From Fasciola hepatica (lineage: Eukaryota; Platyhelminthes; Trematoda; Plagiorchiida; Fasciolidae): a DNA stretch of 64,000 nucleotides. The DNA is taken from the NCBI GenBank assembly GCA_948099385.1, contig CANUEZ040000159.1, positions 3,800,501-3,864,500 on the forward strand. The letters are read 5' to 3'. Below the pieces are notes generated by a model. The model saw nothing but the letters and a program-made list of their open reading frames with translations. It was not told the DNA's origin and searched no databases. Both the position numbers and the translations under genes were made by a program. This document shows positions 23,600 to 35,792 of this stretch, piece after piece (position 1 is the first letter of the stretch; the number at the start of each line of letters is the position of its first letter).

Positions 23600-25110
23600 G
23601 CGAAAATAAGGCCGTCCTACAGACCAGGCCCGGGGGTTTTAGAGCCAGTCATTTTCAGTCGAGGTGGCATAGATGTTCCAAAGTTGTTGACAAATATGTT
23701 CAGTTTGTCACTAAGGTGCAGTTTCTTCCCTTTCCGACAGAAAACTTCCACTATCATGCCTATGCAAAAAAAGCCGCGTCTATATCCAGGTAAGTATCGA
23801 CCGGTGAACCACACCCTGGCCGTGTCTGGAACCATGAAGAGAGCGATTAGAAGTAGGCTGGCGCGTCACCCTCTTAACCGTGATGTAATCAACGCTGGTC
23901 AGCACGGTTTTCTGAAAAACAGATCGTGGGCAACATGTCCGACGGATTTCTTCAATCTGGTCACGGGAACTGTTGAATTGGTAAATCGGCGACCGTGATT
24001 ATTTTGGACATGACCAAAGCGATCGACCGAGTACCCCATGTCGGGTTACCACAGGAGACCAAAACGTATGGAATCGTGGACCCGATGCTCTCTTGGTGTC
24101 CATCTTATTTACCGGCCCCAGAGAAGATGGTAAGTATGGGCGAAACTTCGTCCAAACCCCGTCCCATAACCAGCGGTGTGATACAAGGTAGTTTACTCGG
24201 CCAAATAAGTTTCATCATGTACGTGCACTATACATTTACCGTTTTCCAACAGAGTCCTCTTCCTGTTCGCAGACGATATCGAAATCACATACATTTTTGG
24301 GCCCGAGGCGTTAGCCTGTACCGTAGATAGCATTGCAAGAGAAATGCTTTCTGCCAGTTCTTGGACTGGTGATTGGAAGGTGGGATTCTTCGCCGTATAA
24401 GTGTCACGTCTCCGCTGAAACAGTTAGATTGAACGTTCGATTTATACCCAATAACTCTAGGGTACTGGGCTCTGGTTTACACTCTTCACGAACGTTTGAC
24501 TTTTTGGAACACGCAGCTATTCAAGTGGCCAAAGCACGCAGAAGGATCGGGCTCATACATCATACCTCCATGCTAACGGAAAGTCAACTAGGCACTTTTA
24601 AGTCCCACGTCAGACCTCTCCTGGAGTACGGCGCAACCGTTTGTTTAAGCACGCGACAGAGACCGGACAGCGTTTGAGAATGTACAACGGGCATTCACGA
24701 AACAGTTGCTAGGTTTTTCCTCCACTTAATTACATGGAACTTTGTGACCTCCTGAAAATCGATCCCTTATGGCTGGGCCGCCCAAGGATTACTCTTCTAT
24801 TCTTTTCCATAATCTCAAAAACAGATCATGTAGTTCAGCACGGCAGGTGAGAACCCTTTTTAATTACTCCCTACGTAACAACGAGTTCTTGGTTTCCGTC
24901 CTTTTGCCTAGGCTTGCACTTAGATCAAACTTCTTTATCAACAAGCAGGCTTCAACATAGAACAAGCTACCACAACGCATTCCGGGCATTATCACCGACG
25001 TCGGTGGCTTTCAACCAAGAAGTAGGCTTAGCCCTAACGGTGAACACGCCGATCAGGATTTACAATCCTTATATTTTAGGGGCTCAGGCCTTTGAGACAG
25101 GAATGGGGTA
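23600..25110 (+). pseudogene. LINE D reverse transcriptase (family of LINE A/B), left-arm copy
   Basis: It starts abruptly within the fingers, at a block like GIDVPKLLTNMFSLSLR, so the element is 5'-truncated. Then PGKYRPVNHTLAVSGTMKRA (23,785-23,850) and AGQHGFLKNRS (about 23,900). The palm is IILDMTKAIDRVPHVGL (23,998-24,045), then ITSGVIQGSLLGQ (24,165-24,205). In another frame, FLFADDIEITY (24,263-24,295) keeps the catalytic Asp pair. The C-terminal part has SRTFDFLEHAAIQVAKARR (24,486-24,545), GTFKSHVRPLLEYGA (24,592-24,640) and NYSLRNNEFLVSVLLPRLAL (24,860-24,925). A few frameshifts break it. It is better preserved than LINE A or B. The mirror copy is at 31,153-32,663. Confidence 0.85.
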
Positions 25111-26736
25111 CTAACAGAGCGGAAAACCGATTTGAACATCCCAGTCTTAAATAGGCCCACTTATGGTTGGCCTCCTCCCGACGGCAACTATGGAACTCAG
25201 TACACTACACAGGGACTCAGCTGTTCATTCCTACCATTTGGAGCAAGGTAGCATAGCGGCCTATCGCGCATTGAGATTTAAGGCTCCAGGCACCATAGTC
25301 CATAAACCTAGATGTCCGACCCAAATCAACTTAGTCTTCAACAAATCCCTCACTTTTAGCCGCTTTTTGGACTCGTTGTTAGCGCTGCATATGGTGCCTC
25401 ATCTTTGTGCGAACGAGTTTCGGTGAACATAAACCCCATCGAAAAATCTCAGGCTGTGTTGGATCTTGCTTGCCCCTGTTTTTTTCATCCCATATGAACC
25501 GCCTTGGTGTTCTGACTTCACGGATGTGGCGGCTCGTCTGTGAACATTGCCGGCTTTGATTGCCTCTCTGCACAGAGCTGACCACTAGTGAGACCATACG
25601 AAGAATAGAAGCAAGAGATTGGCAAACAATAGAAAGAAAACTACCCTGCCATTATGTCTCCCGAACATACCAGCCTTGTCACATGTGACCCACACCTTCG
25701 GGCTGCAGCGTTGCTACGAATTGGCTGGTGTGGTTGACCCATTCTAAACACGGCTTTTTACATGCAGTCTATGTTTTGGCAGGGGTGCGGGAGCTGTGGT
25801 CACCCACTAAAAGCTGCTCCACCTTCTCTGACAGCCAGATATCTGACTGCGATATAACTACAAAAATAATAAAAACGTCCGAAAAAGTGTAGACTTTTCT
25901 TGGAGCGCCTAGTGCTGGATGCCGATGGACGTATATCGTGCTACCTCCCTACCTAAAGTAGGCTCCGGTGCCGCCTACCATGAGCACTGAATAAAAACCG
26001 TTGGTGTGCGCTTCCTTGATGAAAATTCGGCCTTATTCCGTTACCAGCTGCCACGGTTTTCCGAACCAGTCCTCACGTTGACGTCTTCCTGCCTTGAAAT
26101 GTGCTAGCGACGACAAAGATATCACGGTAACCATGCAACCACCACTCCATCAGGTTTCTTTGCTCACGCCGAAGTATAATCTTAATACGCTGGAACCATC
26201 GAGTGGGAGTGCAGACGAACCCACACCTACGTTCCTCTGCCCGGGGACATTTTTCTCCAACGCCCCACCGCCGACACCCTAATGGTTTCTTCTACAATCT
26301 CACTTTATTGTTCCGCAGAACTTACTCAGTATAGAATAGCCATCATACCAAAAAAGAGACAGTAAAAAGTGTAGTGCTATGCTAGCAGGGTGCCGGCCCC
26401 CTTTGCTCATATATTGTTCTTTCAAGCCTACCTCATCGCCTCGGCGCTCACCACCATTCTGCGTGAGCGAACGGTATTGGGGGTTGCTATTTCTAATTCC
26501 ACTCTACTGTAACACCTTGGGTTTTTTCAGTGTCTGAACACCGCCACACCAACGTGCAGGCCTTTACTTCTTTGGAATTCATACACAGTTGCCTAACTGG
26601 CTTGCGCAACTTTGCTAGCCCGTAGCAGTGTATCTCAGTCTCCTGCGACCATACTTTACCCAGAATGTGAATTAGGTGACACTGACCGCTTAAATGAAAC
26701 GTCTTCCTTTCGCCGTTCCCACGAACCCAACCAGCT
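25110..26736. other. unidentified inner part of left arm
   Basis: Frames at 25,163-25,426 (plus), 25,379-25,597 (minus) and 26,094-26,282 (plus) carry no motif I recognise. The first could belong to the tail of LINE D. The interval is copied in reverse at 29,527-31,153. Confidence 0.3.
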
Positions 26737-29526
26737 TATTAGTATTTTCGTCATTTTTTGCCATATTCTGCAGCTGGGTCCACGTCCAGACTGCAAAAGC
26801 TCCATTGACTTCAGGTTCTTAACCGCCCACTATCTCGGTCGTCACACTGGATAACTAAGGATCAAACTTTGATTCGCACTGACGGAGACCCAGGTGGGAC
26901 CTGCCATAGTAACTGGACTGTAATCAAGCCACTCGACAGAGAGTGCTCACAACGGCTTATCGGACCCAATGCCGTTTTCCAAAGCAACGTCGTCCCTGCA
27001 GATAGCAATAATGGGGCCTACACAAATAACAGTTCTTACACAACCTCCTAAGATACCGGTAGGTAAAAATCATCTTTTATTCAGTCACACCTCGCCACTT
27101 CCGTCTGATCGATGTACGCATCCCTCACCCAGCCTGATGAATCTTACCCAAGGGATGGGGTACATAACCGGTAAGGACTATGAGTAACACTGAGACTCAG
27201 TTAGTCAGCTAAACAGCGTAATAAGGCTCGACTATCCGCGAAGATTCTCCAGTATAGTATCCGTCGAAAGACTTCATTTTGCCCCCGAACCGTATCCCGC
27301 TGGAGGTTGACTTTCACGCATCCGAGACCGTCCAGTTGCGCCTCTCCACTTCCGAGTGGTGCAGATTACTGATCCCGAAAGTATCGTCATCTTTTTGTGA
27401 GCTGCTTTTCCTTTCACAATGGCTAACTTTCCCAAGTGCCTTTTCATAAATTTGTTTCATGTCTCCCTGTTTCATAACTCGCTCCGTTTATTGAACGCCG
27501 GTGGATCCGTCATTCAGGGTTTGCATCAACTTCATGGATCGCTATTCTCTTTGCATTCCTCAATTTTCCCGAGTGCATTTTCATAAAACCTTGTTTTCTC
27601 CAATTTCTCCCCGTTCAGAACTTACTCTGCTCACAGAACCCTAGTATGCCTCTTTTTTCTATGGCTTTCAGGTTTTCATTTGCAATGCATTCTTAGCTCT
27701 ACTTATAACCGACTTTCTCCGTATCCCCACGGGGCACCACAGCTAAGTCCGAACTCAAAACCGGCTATTTGCCGGACGAAGAACTATGAGGGTGATCCAC
27801 TGAGACCACTGCAGGCTATGTTTTTCTGTCGCTGGCACTTAGGACTCCTATTCTTGAAAATTGTGCATAGCTCATCCTGTTGACAGTGGTCATGCGCTTC
27901 CTAGTGAGTCTCAACCAAGGTCGAGAAGTGTACCATTATTATCATACCGTTGGTACGTATGGCCCTTGTCAGCCCCCACTCGGAGTACATAGTCTGAGCC
28001 CGGGCTTAGCAGTTAACGACGAACGCCATCTCCCTGGGGGGTTCAGACAAGTTTCACCATAACTGTATTAAGGCTTAGAGCCTTGCAATGCGATCACAGG
28101 AGAGCAGAGCCATCGTTGTTCTAGCTGAGGTGCAGGAGGAAGCGGAGGCATCAATTGAAACAATTGGGTCGTTAAATGAGTTACCAGCTACGAGCAATCC
28201 ATAGCTTACTCGAGAAGAAAACTCGGGAGCAAGTTGTTGCTAATCTAGGTGAGGACTGTCAAGACCCTCAGAGCCCGGTCGTTTGCTTTCAGGGTAATTA
28301 CAATCTAGAATAATGTTTTGAAAACGGTGGTTGGGGCAGACACTGTGGCACTGTTCGAGAGGAAGCCAGAAGGAGCTTGAAATTATACCCCCGTGTATTG
28401 TCCATGTGTCAGCAACGTGAACCTGATTGTAGCACTTCACCCCTTTTTATTATTATTCCTCTTCTCCTTCCACTTCTACAATCTTTTCCAGTCTACCTAA
28501 GTGCATCCCGTCAATAATTTCTGGACCCTCAGAAGTTTTTCTACTTCCTGGTAGCAGGAGGTCCTAACCCTTGCATGCAGGGTGAACCCGGCAGTTTCCG
28601 AGGTCCACCCCATTGAAATGTCACACTGTGGCACCTTGTACATTGCACATATTCTACCATTTCCCTTCCATTCTATCATGACTAGGGTTCTAATGTATTG
28701 TAAAATTATGGGGACACATGTCCTACTGCTTCCGCAAGTGACTGCCCTGGATCGTTATCGCCGTTTTGCGTTTGAGAGTTCCGTGACCTGTGGCGAAACG
28801 ACTAGACTCATGCTACCTCAAAGCCAATTTTTAGCGTATCTACCGCCACTTGGCAGCCAGCTGTAGAACAGTTAGGATTTCGCAGCATAGTATACAACCC
28901 CTGGACAGAAAGCCGAGCCCACAAAAACTTGAGGAGCTACTTTGTGTGGCGGGTTTGATGTTAATTCGCTGCCTACAGTGGACACATTCCGAGTCATCTA
29001 TTTATATTACTGTGGCAGAGTATTTCTATGCACCGGTATTTTGTTGCTACACCTCATTCTAGTTTCCCGTCTTCATCGAGCCTTCATAACCCCCTGCTGC
29101 TCTTTTTGACGGCCATCCAGATACCTCTATTACTCCCGGATATTAGAAGACAAAATATCCCGGGAGGATGAGGCACCGTGAGCCCCGGGAGCTCGCAAGT
29201 GCAACAAACTAGATCACTGTTGGCCCTGGCGCCAGTTCTGTGCTCTGAACTGGTCCGGTCAGATATATAGCGAACTCCGAAAGCCCTTGTCCTACAGTGA
29301 ACAGTAAGCCTGACGAAGCAACCCGGGCCACTCGAGAAAATACGGTTATCAGGCCCATCAGTCCTCGTGAATCCCCACGAACAAACTTCATTTGTAATTA
29401 GAAAGCCAAAAGGTGCTCGGCAATGATAACCTCCATAGTGATTTGTGCTGAGTTTACCCATAACCATCTCGGTTACGGCGGCGGACAAATTTGCAGTCTG
29501 GTAAGCAGTTCCATAGGGTGCACGAT
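26737..29526. other. spacer of the giant inverted repeat
   Basis: About 2.79 kb of sequence lies between the arms and is not itself palindromic. No known protein is recognised. The longest frame is minus-strand 29,084-29,569 (161 codons), which begins in the right arm and crosses the inner junction; it has no family motif. A 12-base match beyond the arm ends (26,785-26,796 against the complement of 29,490-29,501) is offset by 23 bases from the palindrome axis. It may mark older homology just inside the arms, or be chance. Confidence 0.6.
27420..27630 (+). repeat. diverged direct repeat, offset about 136 bp
   Basis: Two similar stretches of about 65 bp start near 27,425 and 27,561. Both contain TTCCCrAGTGCmTTTTCATAAA followed by a pyrimidine-rich run. 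The similarity appears to reach about 45 bp further upstream in each copy, so the unit may be a two-copy tandem duplication. No function is suggested. Confidence 0.5.
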
Positions 29527-31152
29527 AGCTGGTTGGGTTCTTGTGAACGGCGAAAGAAAGACGTTTCATTTAAGCGGTCAGTGGCACCTAATTCACATTC
29601 TGGGTAAAGTATGGTCGCAGGAGACTGAGCTACACTGCTACGGGCTAGCAAAGTTGCGCAAGCCAGTTAGGCAACTGTGTATGAATTCCAAAGAAGTAAA
29701 GGCCTGCACGTTGGTGTGGCGGTGTTCAGACACTGAAAAAACCCAAGGTGTTACAGTAGAGTGGAATTAGAAATAGCAACCCCCAATACCGTTCGCTCAC
29801 GCAGAATGGTGGTGAGCGCCGAGGCGATGAGGTAGGCTTGAAAGAACAATATATGAGCAAAGGGGGCCGGCACCCTGCTAGCATAGCACTACACTTTTTA
29901 CTGTCTCTTTTTTGGTATGATGGCTATTCTATACTGAGTAAGTTCTGCGGAACAATAAAGTGAGATTGTAGAAGAAACCATTAGGGTGTCGGCGGTGGGG
30001 CGTTGGAGAAAAATGTCCCCGGGCAGAGGAACGTAGGTGTGGGTTCGTCTGCACTCCCACTCGATGGTTCCAGCGTATTAAGATTATACTTCGGCGTGAG
30101 CAAAGAAACCTGATGGAGTGGTGGTTGCATGGTTACCGTGATATCTTTGTCGTCGCTAGCACATTTCAAGGCAGGAAGACGTCAACGTGAGGACTGGTTC
30201 GGAAAACCGTGGCAGCTGGTAACGGAATAAGGCCGAATTTTCATCAAGGAAGCGCACACCAACGGTTTTTATTCAGTGCTCATGGTAGGCGGCACCGGAG
30301 CCTACTTTAGGTAGGGAGGTAGCACGATATACGTCCATCGGCATCCAGCACTAGGCGCTCCAAGAAAAGTCTACACTTTTTCGGACGTTTTTATTATTTT
30401 TGTAGTTATATCGCAGTCAGATATCTGGCTGTCAGAGAAGGTGGAGCAGCTTTTAGTGGGTGACCACAGCTCCCGCACCCCTGCCAAAACATAGACTGCA
30501 TGTAAAAAGCCGTGTTTAGAATGGGTCAACCACACCAGCCAATTCGTAGCAACGCTGCAGCCCGAAGGTGTGGGTCACATGTGACAAGGCTGGTATGTTC
30601 GGGAGACATAATGGCAGGGTAGTTTTCTTTCTATTGTTTGCCAATCTCTTGCTTCTATTCTTCGTATGGTCTCACTAGTGGTCAGCTCTGTGCAGAGAGG
30701 CAATCAAAGCCGGCAATGTTCACAGACGAGCCGCCACATCCGTGAAGTCAGAACACCAAGGCGGTTCATATGGGATGAAAAAAACAGGGGCAAGCAAGAT
30801 CCAACACAGCCTGAGATTTTTCGATGGGGTTTATGTTCACCGAAACTCGTTCGCACAAAGATGAGGCACCATATACAGCGCTAACAACGAGTCCAAAAAG
30901 CGGCTAAAAGTGAGGGATTTGTTGAAGACTAAGTTGATTTGGGTCGGACATCTAGGTTTATGGACTATGGTGCCTGGAGCCTTAAATCTCAATGCGCGAT
31001 AGGCCGCTATGCTACCTTGCTCCAAATGGTAGGAATGAACAGCTGAGTCCCTGTGTAGTGTACTGAGTTCCATAGTTGCCGTCGGGAGGAGGCCAACCAT
31101 AAGTGGGCCTATTTAAGACTGGGATGTTCAAATCGGTTTTCCGCTCTGTTAG

Positions 31153-32663
31153 TACCCCATTCCTGTCTCAAAGGCCTGAGCCCCTAAAATATAAGGATTG
31201 TAAATCCTGATCGGCGTGTTCACCGTTAGGGCTAAGCCTACTTCTTGGTTGAAAGCCACCGACGTCGGTGATAATGCCCGGAATGCGTTGTGGTAGCTTG
31301 TTCTATGTTGAAGCCTGCTTGTTGATAAAGAAGTTTGATCTAAGTGCAAGCCTAGGCAAAAGGACGGAAACCAAGAACTCGTTGTTACGTAGGGAGTAAT
31401 TAAAAAGGGTTCTCACCTGCCGTGCTGAACTACATGATCTGTTTTTGAGATTATGGAAAAGAATAGAAGAGTAATCCTTGGGCGGCCCAGCCATAAGGGA
31501 TCGATTTTCAGGAGGTCACAAAGTTCCATGTAATTAAGTGGAGGAAAAACCTAGCAACTGTTTCGTGAATGCCCGTTGTACATTCTCAAACGCTGTCCGG
31601 TCTCTGTCGCGTGCTTAAACAAACGGTTGCGCCGTACTCCAGGAGAGGTCTGACGTGGGACTTAAAAGTGCCTAGTTGACTTTCCGTTAGCATGGAGGTA
31701 TGATGTATGAGCCCGATCCTTCTGCGTGCTTTGGCCACTTGAATAGCTGCGTGTTCCAAAAAGTCAAACGTTCGTGAAGAGTGTAAACCAGAGCCCAGTA
31801 CCCTAGAGTTATTGGGTATAAATCGAACGTTCAATCTAACTGTTTCAGCGGAGACGTGACACTTATACGGCGAAGAATCCCACCTTCCAATCACCAGTCC
31901 AAGAACTGGCAGAAAGCATTTCTCTTGCAATGCCATCTACGGTACAGGCTAACGCCTCGGGCCCAAAAATGTATGTGATTTCGATATCGTCTGCGAACAG
32001 GAAGAGGACTCTGTTGGAAAACGGTAAATGTATAGTGCACGTACATGATGAAACTTATTTGGCCGAGTAAACTACCTTGTATCACACCGCTGGTTATGGG
32101 ACGGGGTTTGGACGAAGTTTCGCCCATACTTACCATCTTCTCTGGGGCCGGTAAATAAGATGGACACCAAGAGAGCATCGGGTCCACGATTCCATACGTT
32201 TTGGTCTCCTGTGGTAACCCGACATGGGGTACTCGGTCGATCGCTTTGGTCATGTCCAAAATAATCACGGTCGCCGATTTACCAATTCAACAGTTCCCGT
32301 GACCAGATTGAAGAAATCCGTCGGACATGTTGCCCACGATCTGTTTTTCAGAAAACCGTGCTGACCAGCGTTGATTACATCACGGTTAAGAGGGTGACGC
32401 GCCAGCCTACTTCTAATCGCTCTCTTCATGGTTCCAGACACGGCCAGGGTGTGGTTCACCGGTCGATACTTACCTGGATATAGACGCGGCTTTTTTTGCA
32501 TAGGCATGATAGTGGAAGTTTTCTGTCGGAAAGGGAAGAAACTGCACCTTAGTGACAAACTGAACATATTTGTCAACAACTTTGGAACATCTATGCCACC
32601 TCGACTGAAAATGACTGGCTCTAAAACCCCCGGGCCTGGTCTGTAGGACGGCCTTATTTTCGC
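31153..32663 (-). pseudogene. LINE D reverse transcriptase, right-arm copy
   Basis: Mirror of the LINE D copy at 23,600-25,110, with the same truncation point and the same frameshifts. Both copies were therefore already dead when the duplication arose, or have been kept alike since. One difference seen: at 31,934 this copy has the base that gives Gly where the left copy gives Ser, shortly after the FADD box. In another frame the same change removes a stop. Confidence 0.85.
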
Positions 32664-32672
32664 TACCAGGGT

Positions 32673-33995
32673 TAAAACCTCATAGTGGCAGCAGCACTCC
32701 AGGACCTCTTCATCGGAGCGTTCTGCGCCTCTGGCACGTGGATCTGTTTGCCTTGTTAGCAGTCTACAGACATTGTGCCGGGGGTTTAAAGCCGCTTCAG
32801 ACTACCGTGTTTAAGTTCCTGGGCTCGAGTTTCTGGGTCAACGGTTCCGGGTTGTCTGGGTTCAAAAGACTCACTCCACTGGACCGTTCGGCGGTCGGAC
32901 GTGGGAATTTTTCTGTATTCAGAGACAGAGCCGCACATTGCAGGCCACTGGTAGTGAGCATCCAAATCTGGATGAACTTGCTTAGTTCCCGGGCACCTCA
33001 GAATCTTTGCGTTATCCGCTAAAGTGAAGCAGGACGATCTTATTACCGCGGTTAGCCTATCAAATAAATCAGAAACAGTATGGAGCCCAGTACTGATCCC
33101 TAGGGGGCTGCGCTCGCTGGAATTGCCATTGATATCTTCGCACCATTAGTTTTGACGCAGAATCGGCGGTCAGCTGAGTTAGACTCAAACCATCTCACTG
33201 GCCATGCGTCCACTCCCATCTCCTTAGCTTCTGTAGAGGCAACCTGTGATCCAGTCTGTGAAACCCCTCGGGGAAGTCCAGATAGATCACCTCCACCGTC
33301 CCTACCTGGTACGCCCTCCCGACTGCCTCATCAAAAGCCTTGTAGGTGGCTGAGGCAGGACCTGCCCTTTTCATATCTGTGCAGTTCTCTAGCGATTAAG
33401 TCGTTTTCCTTCAGGTTTCTTACCGAAGCATTTCGTGTTGTTATTTTCATTACCTCTAGGCCATTGCTAGCGGATTACCAGGCCTGTAATTCTTTGCCTG
33501 GTGTCGTGACTTTTCTTTGGGACTTCATACTACTTCCGCAGTTGGCTGTTTATTCGGAAGCTCATATTTGTTGAGCGGTGCGGCCAAGGGCTGTTGTAGG
33601 ATCTGAGCCAGCTTTCCGAGGATAGCTAGATGGATTCCATCTAGCCTTGGGGCTTTATCCTCGTCAAGGGCATCTAGTACCAACCATAAGTCGTCTGGTT
33701 TTACTTCCGTTTCCCGCATTGGAGCAGTCCTCGGCCACTCTGCGGTCTGAGGCTTCCTTCAACCACAATTCTTGTGGGCCCCTTAGAAATGCCGACGGAG
33801 GATTTCCGTCTTCTGTTCTTTCATCTGTGCCAAGTTTCCTTTCCCCGTTCTTACACCTCCAACTTTTAGTCGCATATTCGCCGCAGCCTGTAAACGACTG
33901 AATAATATATTTGGGTGTTCCTGGGCCGCCCGGGTAATGCTGATTTCGCATGTCTCCTTACCTTTCCTCCGTCGTTTACAAAACATCTCGTTCAA
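32673..33995 (-). pseudogene. LINE C reverse transcriptase, right-arm copy
   Basis: Mirror of the left-arm LINE C, sharing its altered catalytic box (Asp-Asn) and frameshifts. Differences seen are at 32,886 and 33,133, both transitions relative to the left copy. Confidence 0.8.
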
Positions 33996-34742
33996 CGTCC
34001 GGTATAGAGCAGCCGTCTATGCCTTCAGTTTCCCGACCTCTCTACACTTGACGATCCCCCTCGGAGCCCGCGTTGTACTGCTCTTCTGCCGAGATTACAG
34101 TCCTTGTCCATGACTTCAGCGCTTTGGGGCTGCCTCTTCGGTCAGTCAAAAAGATTACTTTTATTGTCTGATTTCTGGCGCCAGGTCGATAGGGGTCTAG
34201 TATCCAAGTTAGACCGACACGTCTGTGCTTTATATTGTGTTCGTAGAAACCTGTGAAAGGGGCAAAGCCAGGAAATATAGTGAGGACTTCGCCTGTTTCT
34301 ATACAGTGCAGCAATGTCAACGTTATGAGCTGGGTTTCTACCCAGTTTTAGCCCCATCCATGGGTAGGGAGGGGGAGTGGTAATACCCAGGTGCACACGT
34401 AATGACTATGGTCAGTTCCTCGGTCCGCTAACAGGTCTCGCGCCAGCATTTGCCCTACAGTTTATTCAGGGTGCCGGTCATTGCACGCAAAAACCCAGAC
34501 GCTTTTTGCGTAAAATCCATCTGTAGACGCCATTCAAAGTAAGGGATTGGCGGGGAATTTCACCTGCACCACTTCACACCACTAGGCTTTTAATACACAA
34601 CTGACTTTAAACCATCAGGTTGAGAACCAATGGTATCTTGGAGCGCCTTAGGCTCTTGACATGCGCGTCGGAACGTGAGGGCGGATGCTTGCCGAATGAT
34701 GTTGGAGATGGCGGAAGTCCCCCTGCTAGGTGACCGACGGGA

Positions 34743-35002
34743 ACCACTTTTTGTCTTCCCCTTATATCCATTTGGGCAGTTTTATCTTTTTCCCCTCTCT
34801 CGCTTCACCATCGGTATTCTCTTCTCCCTCCAAGTTTTACTCCCCCCCCCACATTTTCACCTGCCTTAAACATTCTCATTCATTTTGCTTTATTCGTCGT
34901 TCTTCAACTCCCATCCTATCTCTTTTCTAGTCATTTTCCTTACTTTGTCTTATTTCATTTTGCATCCACCTCATTGTTTCCTCCTGTTGCTACATCTTTT
35001 AT
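34743..35002 (-). repeat. pyrimidine-rich tract (mirror of purine-rich tract)
   Basis: Reverse complement of 21,261-21,520. On the plus strand it is dominated by C and T, including a run of about nine C near 34,845. Such tracts can be low-complexity repeat or can adopt non-B structure; here it is only described. Confidence 0.6.
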
Positions 35003-35792
35003 GTCGCGTCTAGCCGCCCAAAGCGTGTCATGTTGAACCCTCTTTCCGTCTCCGTTTTTATTCTGATTAAGTGGGTTGCACTAAAAGCAAGGAGGATGGT
35101 ATTCGGCTGCCCTGCCCAGAGCAGTTCAAAAATTAACGGACGACGTGTATCTGTGATGTGCTCTGGCGTCCCGCCCGTCTGGCCCTCCGCCCAATGTGCA
35201 GTATGCGACTGTTTTTTTGTCAAAGCTAAAACAGAAGGGAAGTGTGGATAAACTGGCAACACCACCCCACATCGTAGCACAATGAAACAAGAACCTATTC
35301 TCAATCAAGCCTAGGACAAAATCCATCCATGTCAACACCAAACCAGCCCAAGCTTCCTTTATTCACCACCACGACACTGTACGAATGGTATTATTTCGGA
35401 TACTTTAACGGGAGCTTCGAATAAGGCTTCTGGGTACTACCCAGTACTAACCGAGTCGCCTTTCAAACGACTGTTTACCGGTCGCTTCCACTGGTGGTAG
35501 ACAAGTACCGAAGAATGGTGTTCCCTGACCCTCAGTCATGGACGTTGCCGCTCCTGCTTTGGGGAGCGACCACGCAACTTTGAAGCGAACAACAATGTGA
35601 ACAGGAGCTGAACGGGTTCATTTTAGGCAGCAGCTTTTCGAATGAGAGTTAGATGCTATCACGAAGGTTGCCCAGGCAGACACCATCAACTGCTACACAA
35701 GGTGAAGGAGGTAATGTCAAGCGAGAACACAAGGCCCTGTGTGGTTTGCTCAACAATACGGCCTACCACAAACCAGTAATTCTAGGCGTAGT

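Larger units (their letters stand above)
19082..26736 (+). repeat. left arm of a giant inverted repeat
   Basis: This 7,655-bp stretch reappears as reverse complement at 29,527-37,181. Paired positions sum to 56,263 at every check from 19,106 to 26,736, so there is no net insertion or deletion. By eye I found eight mismatches between 19,082 and 26,630: 19,517, 21,563, 21,608, 22,188, 23,130, 23,377, 24,329 and 25,388. Seven are transitions. Five more fall in the last 105 bp: 26,633, 26,679, 26,706, 26,719 and 26,722. A full alignment may add a few. The arm contains the RT part of a BEL/Pao pol, LINE C and LINE D. Its outer edge lies inside the BEL/Pao gene. Confidence 0.97.

Noticed and set aside
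29084..29569. A real 161-codon gene
   Set aside because: No motif, no homology I recognise, and it starts within a repeat arm. Kept only as a low-interest finding.
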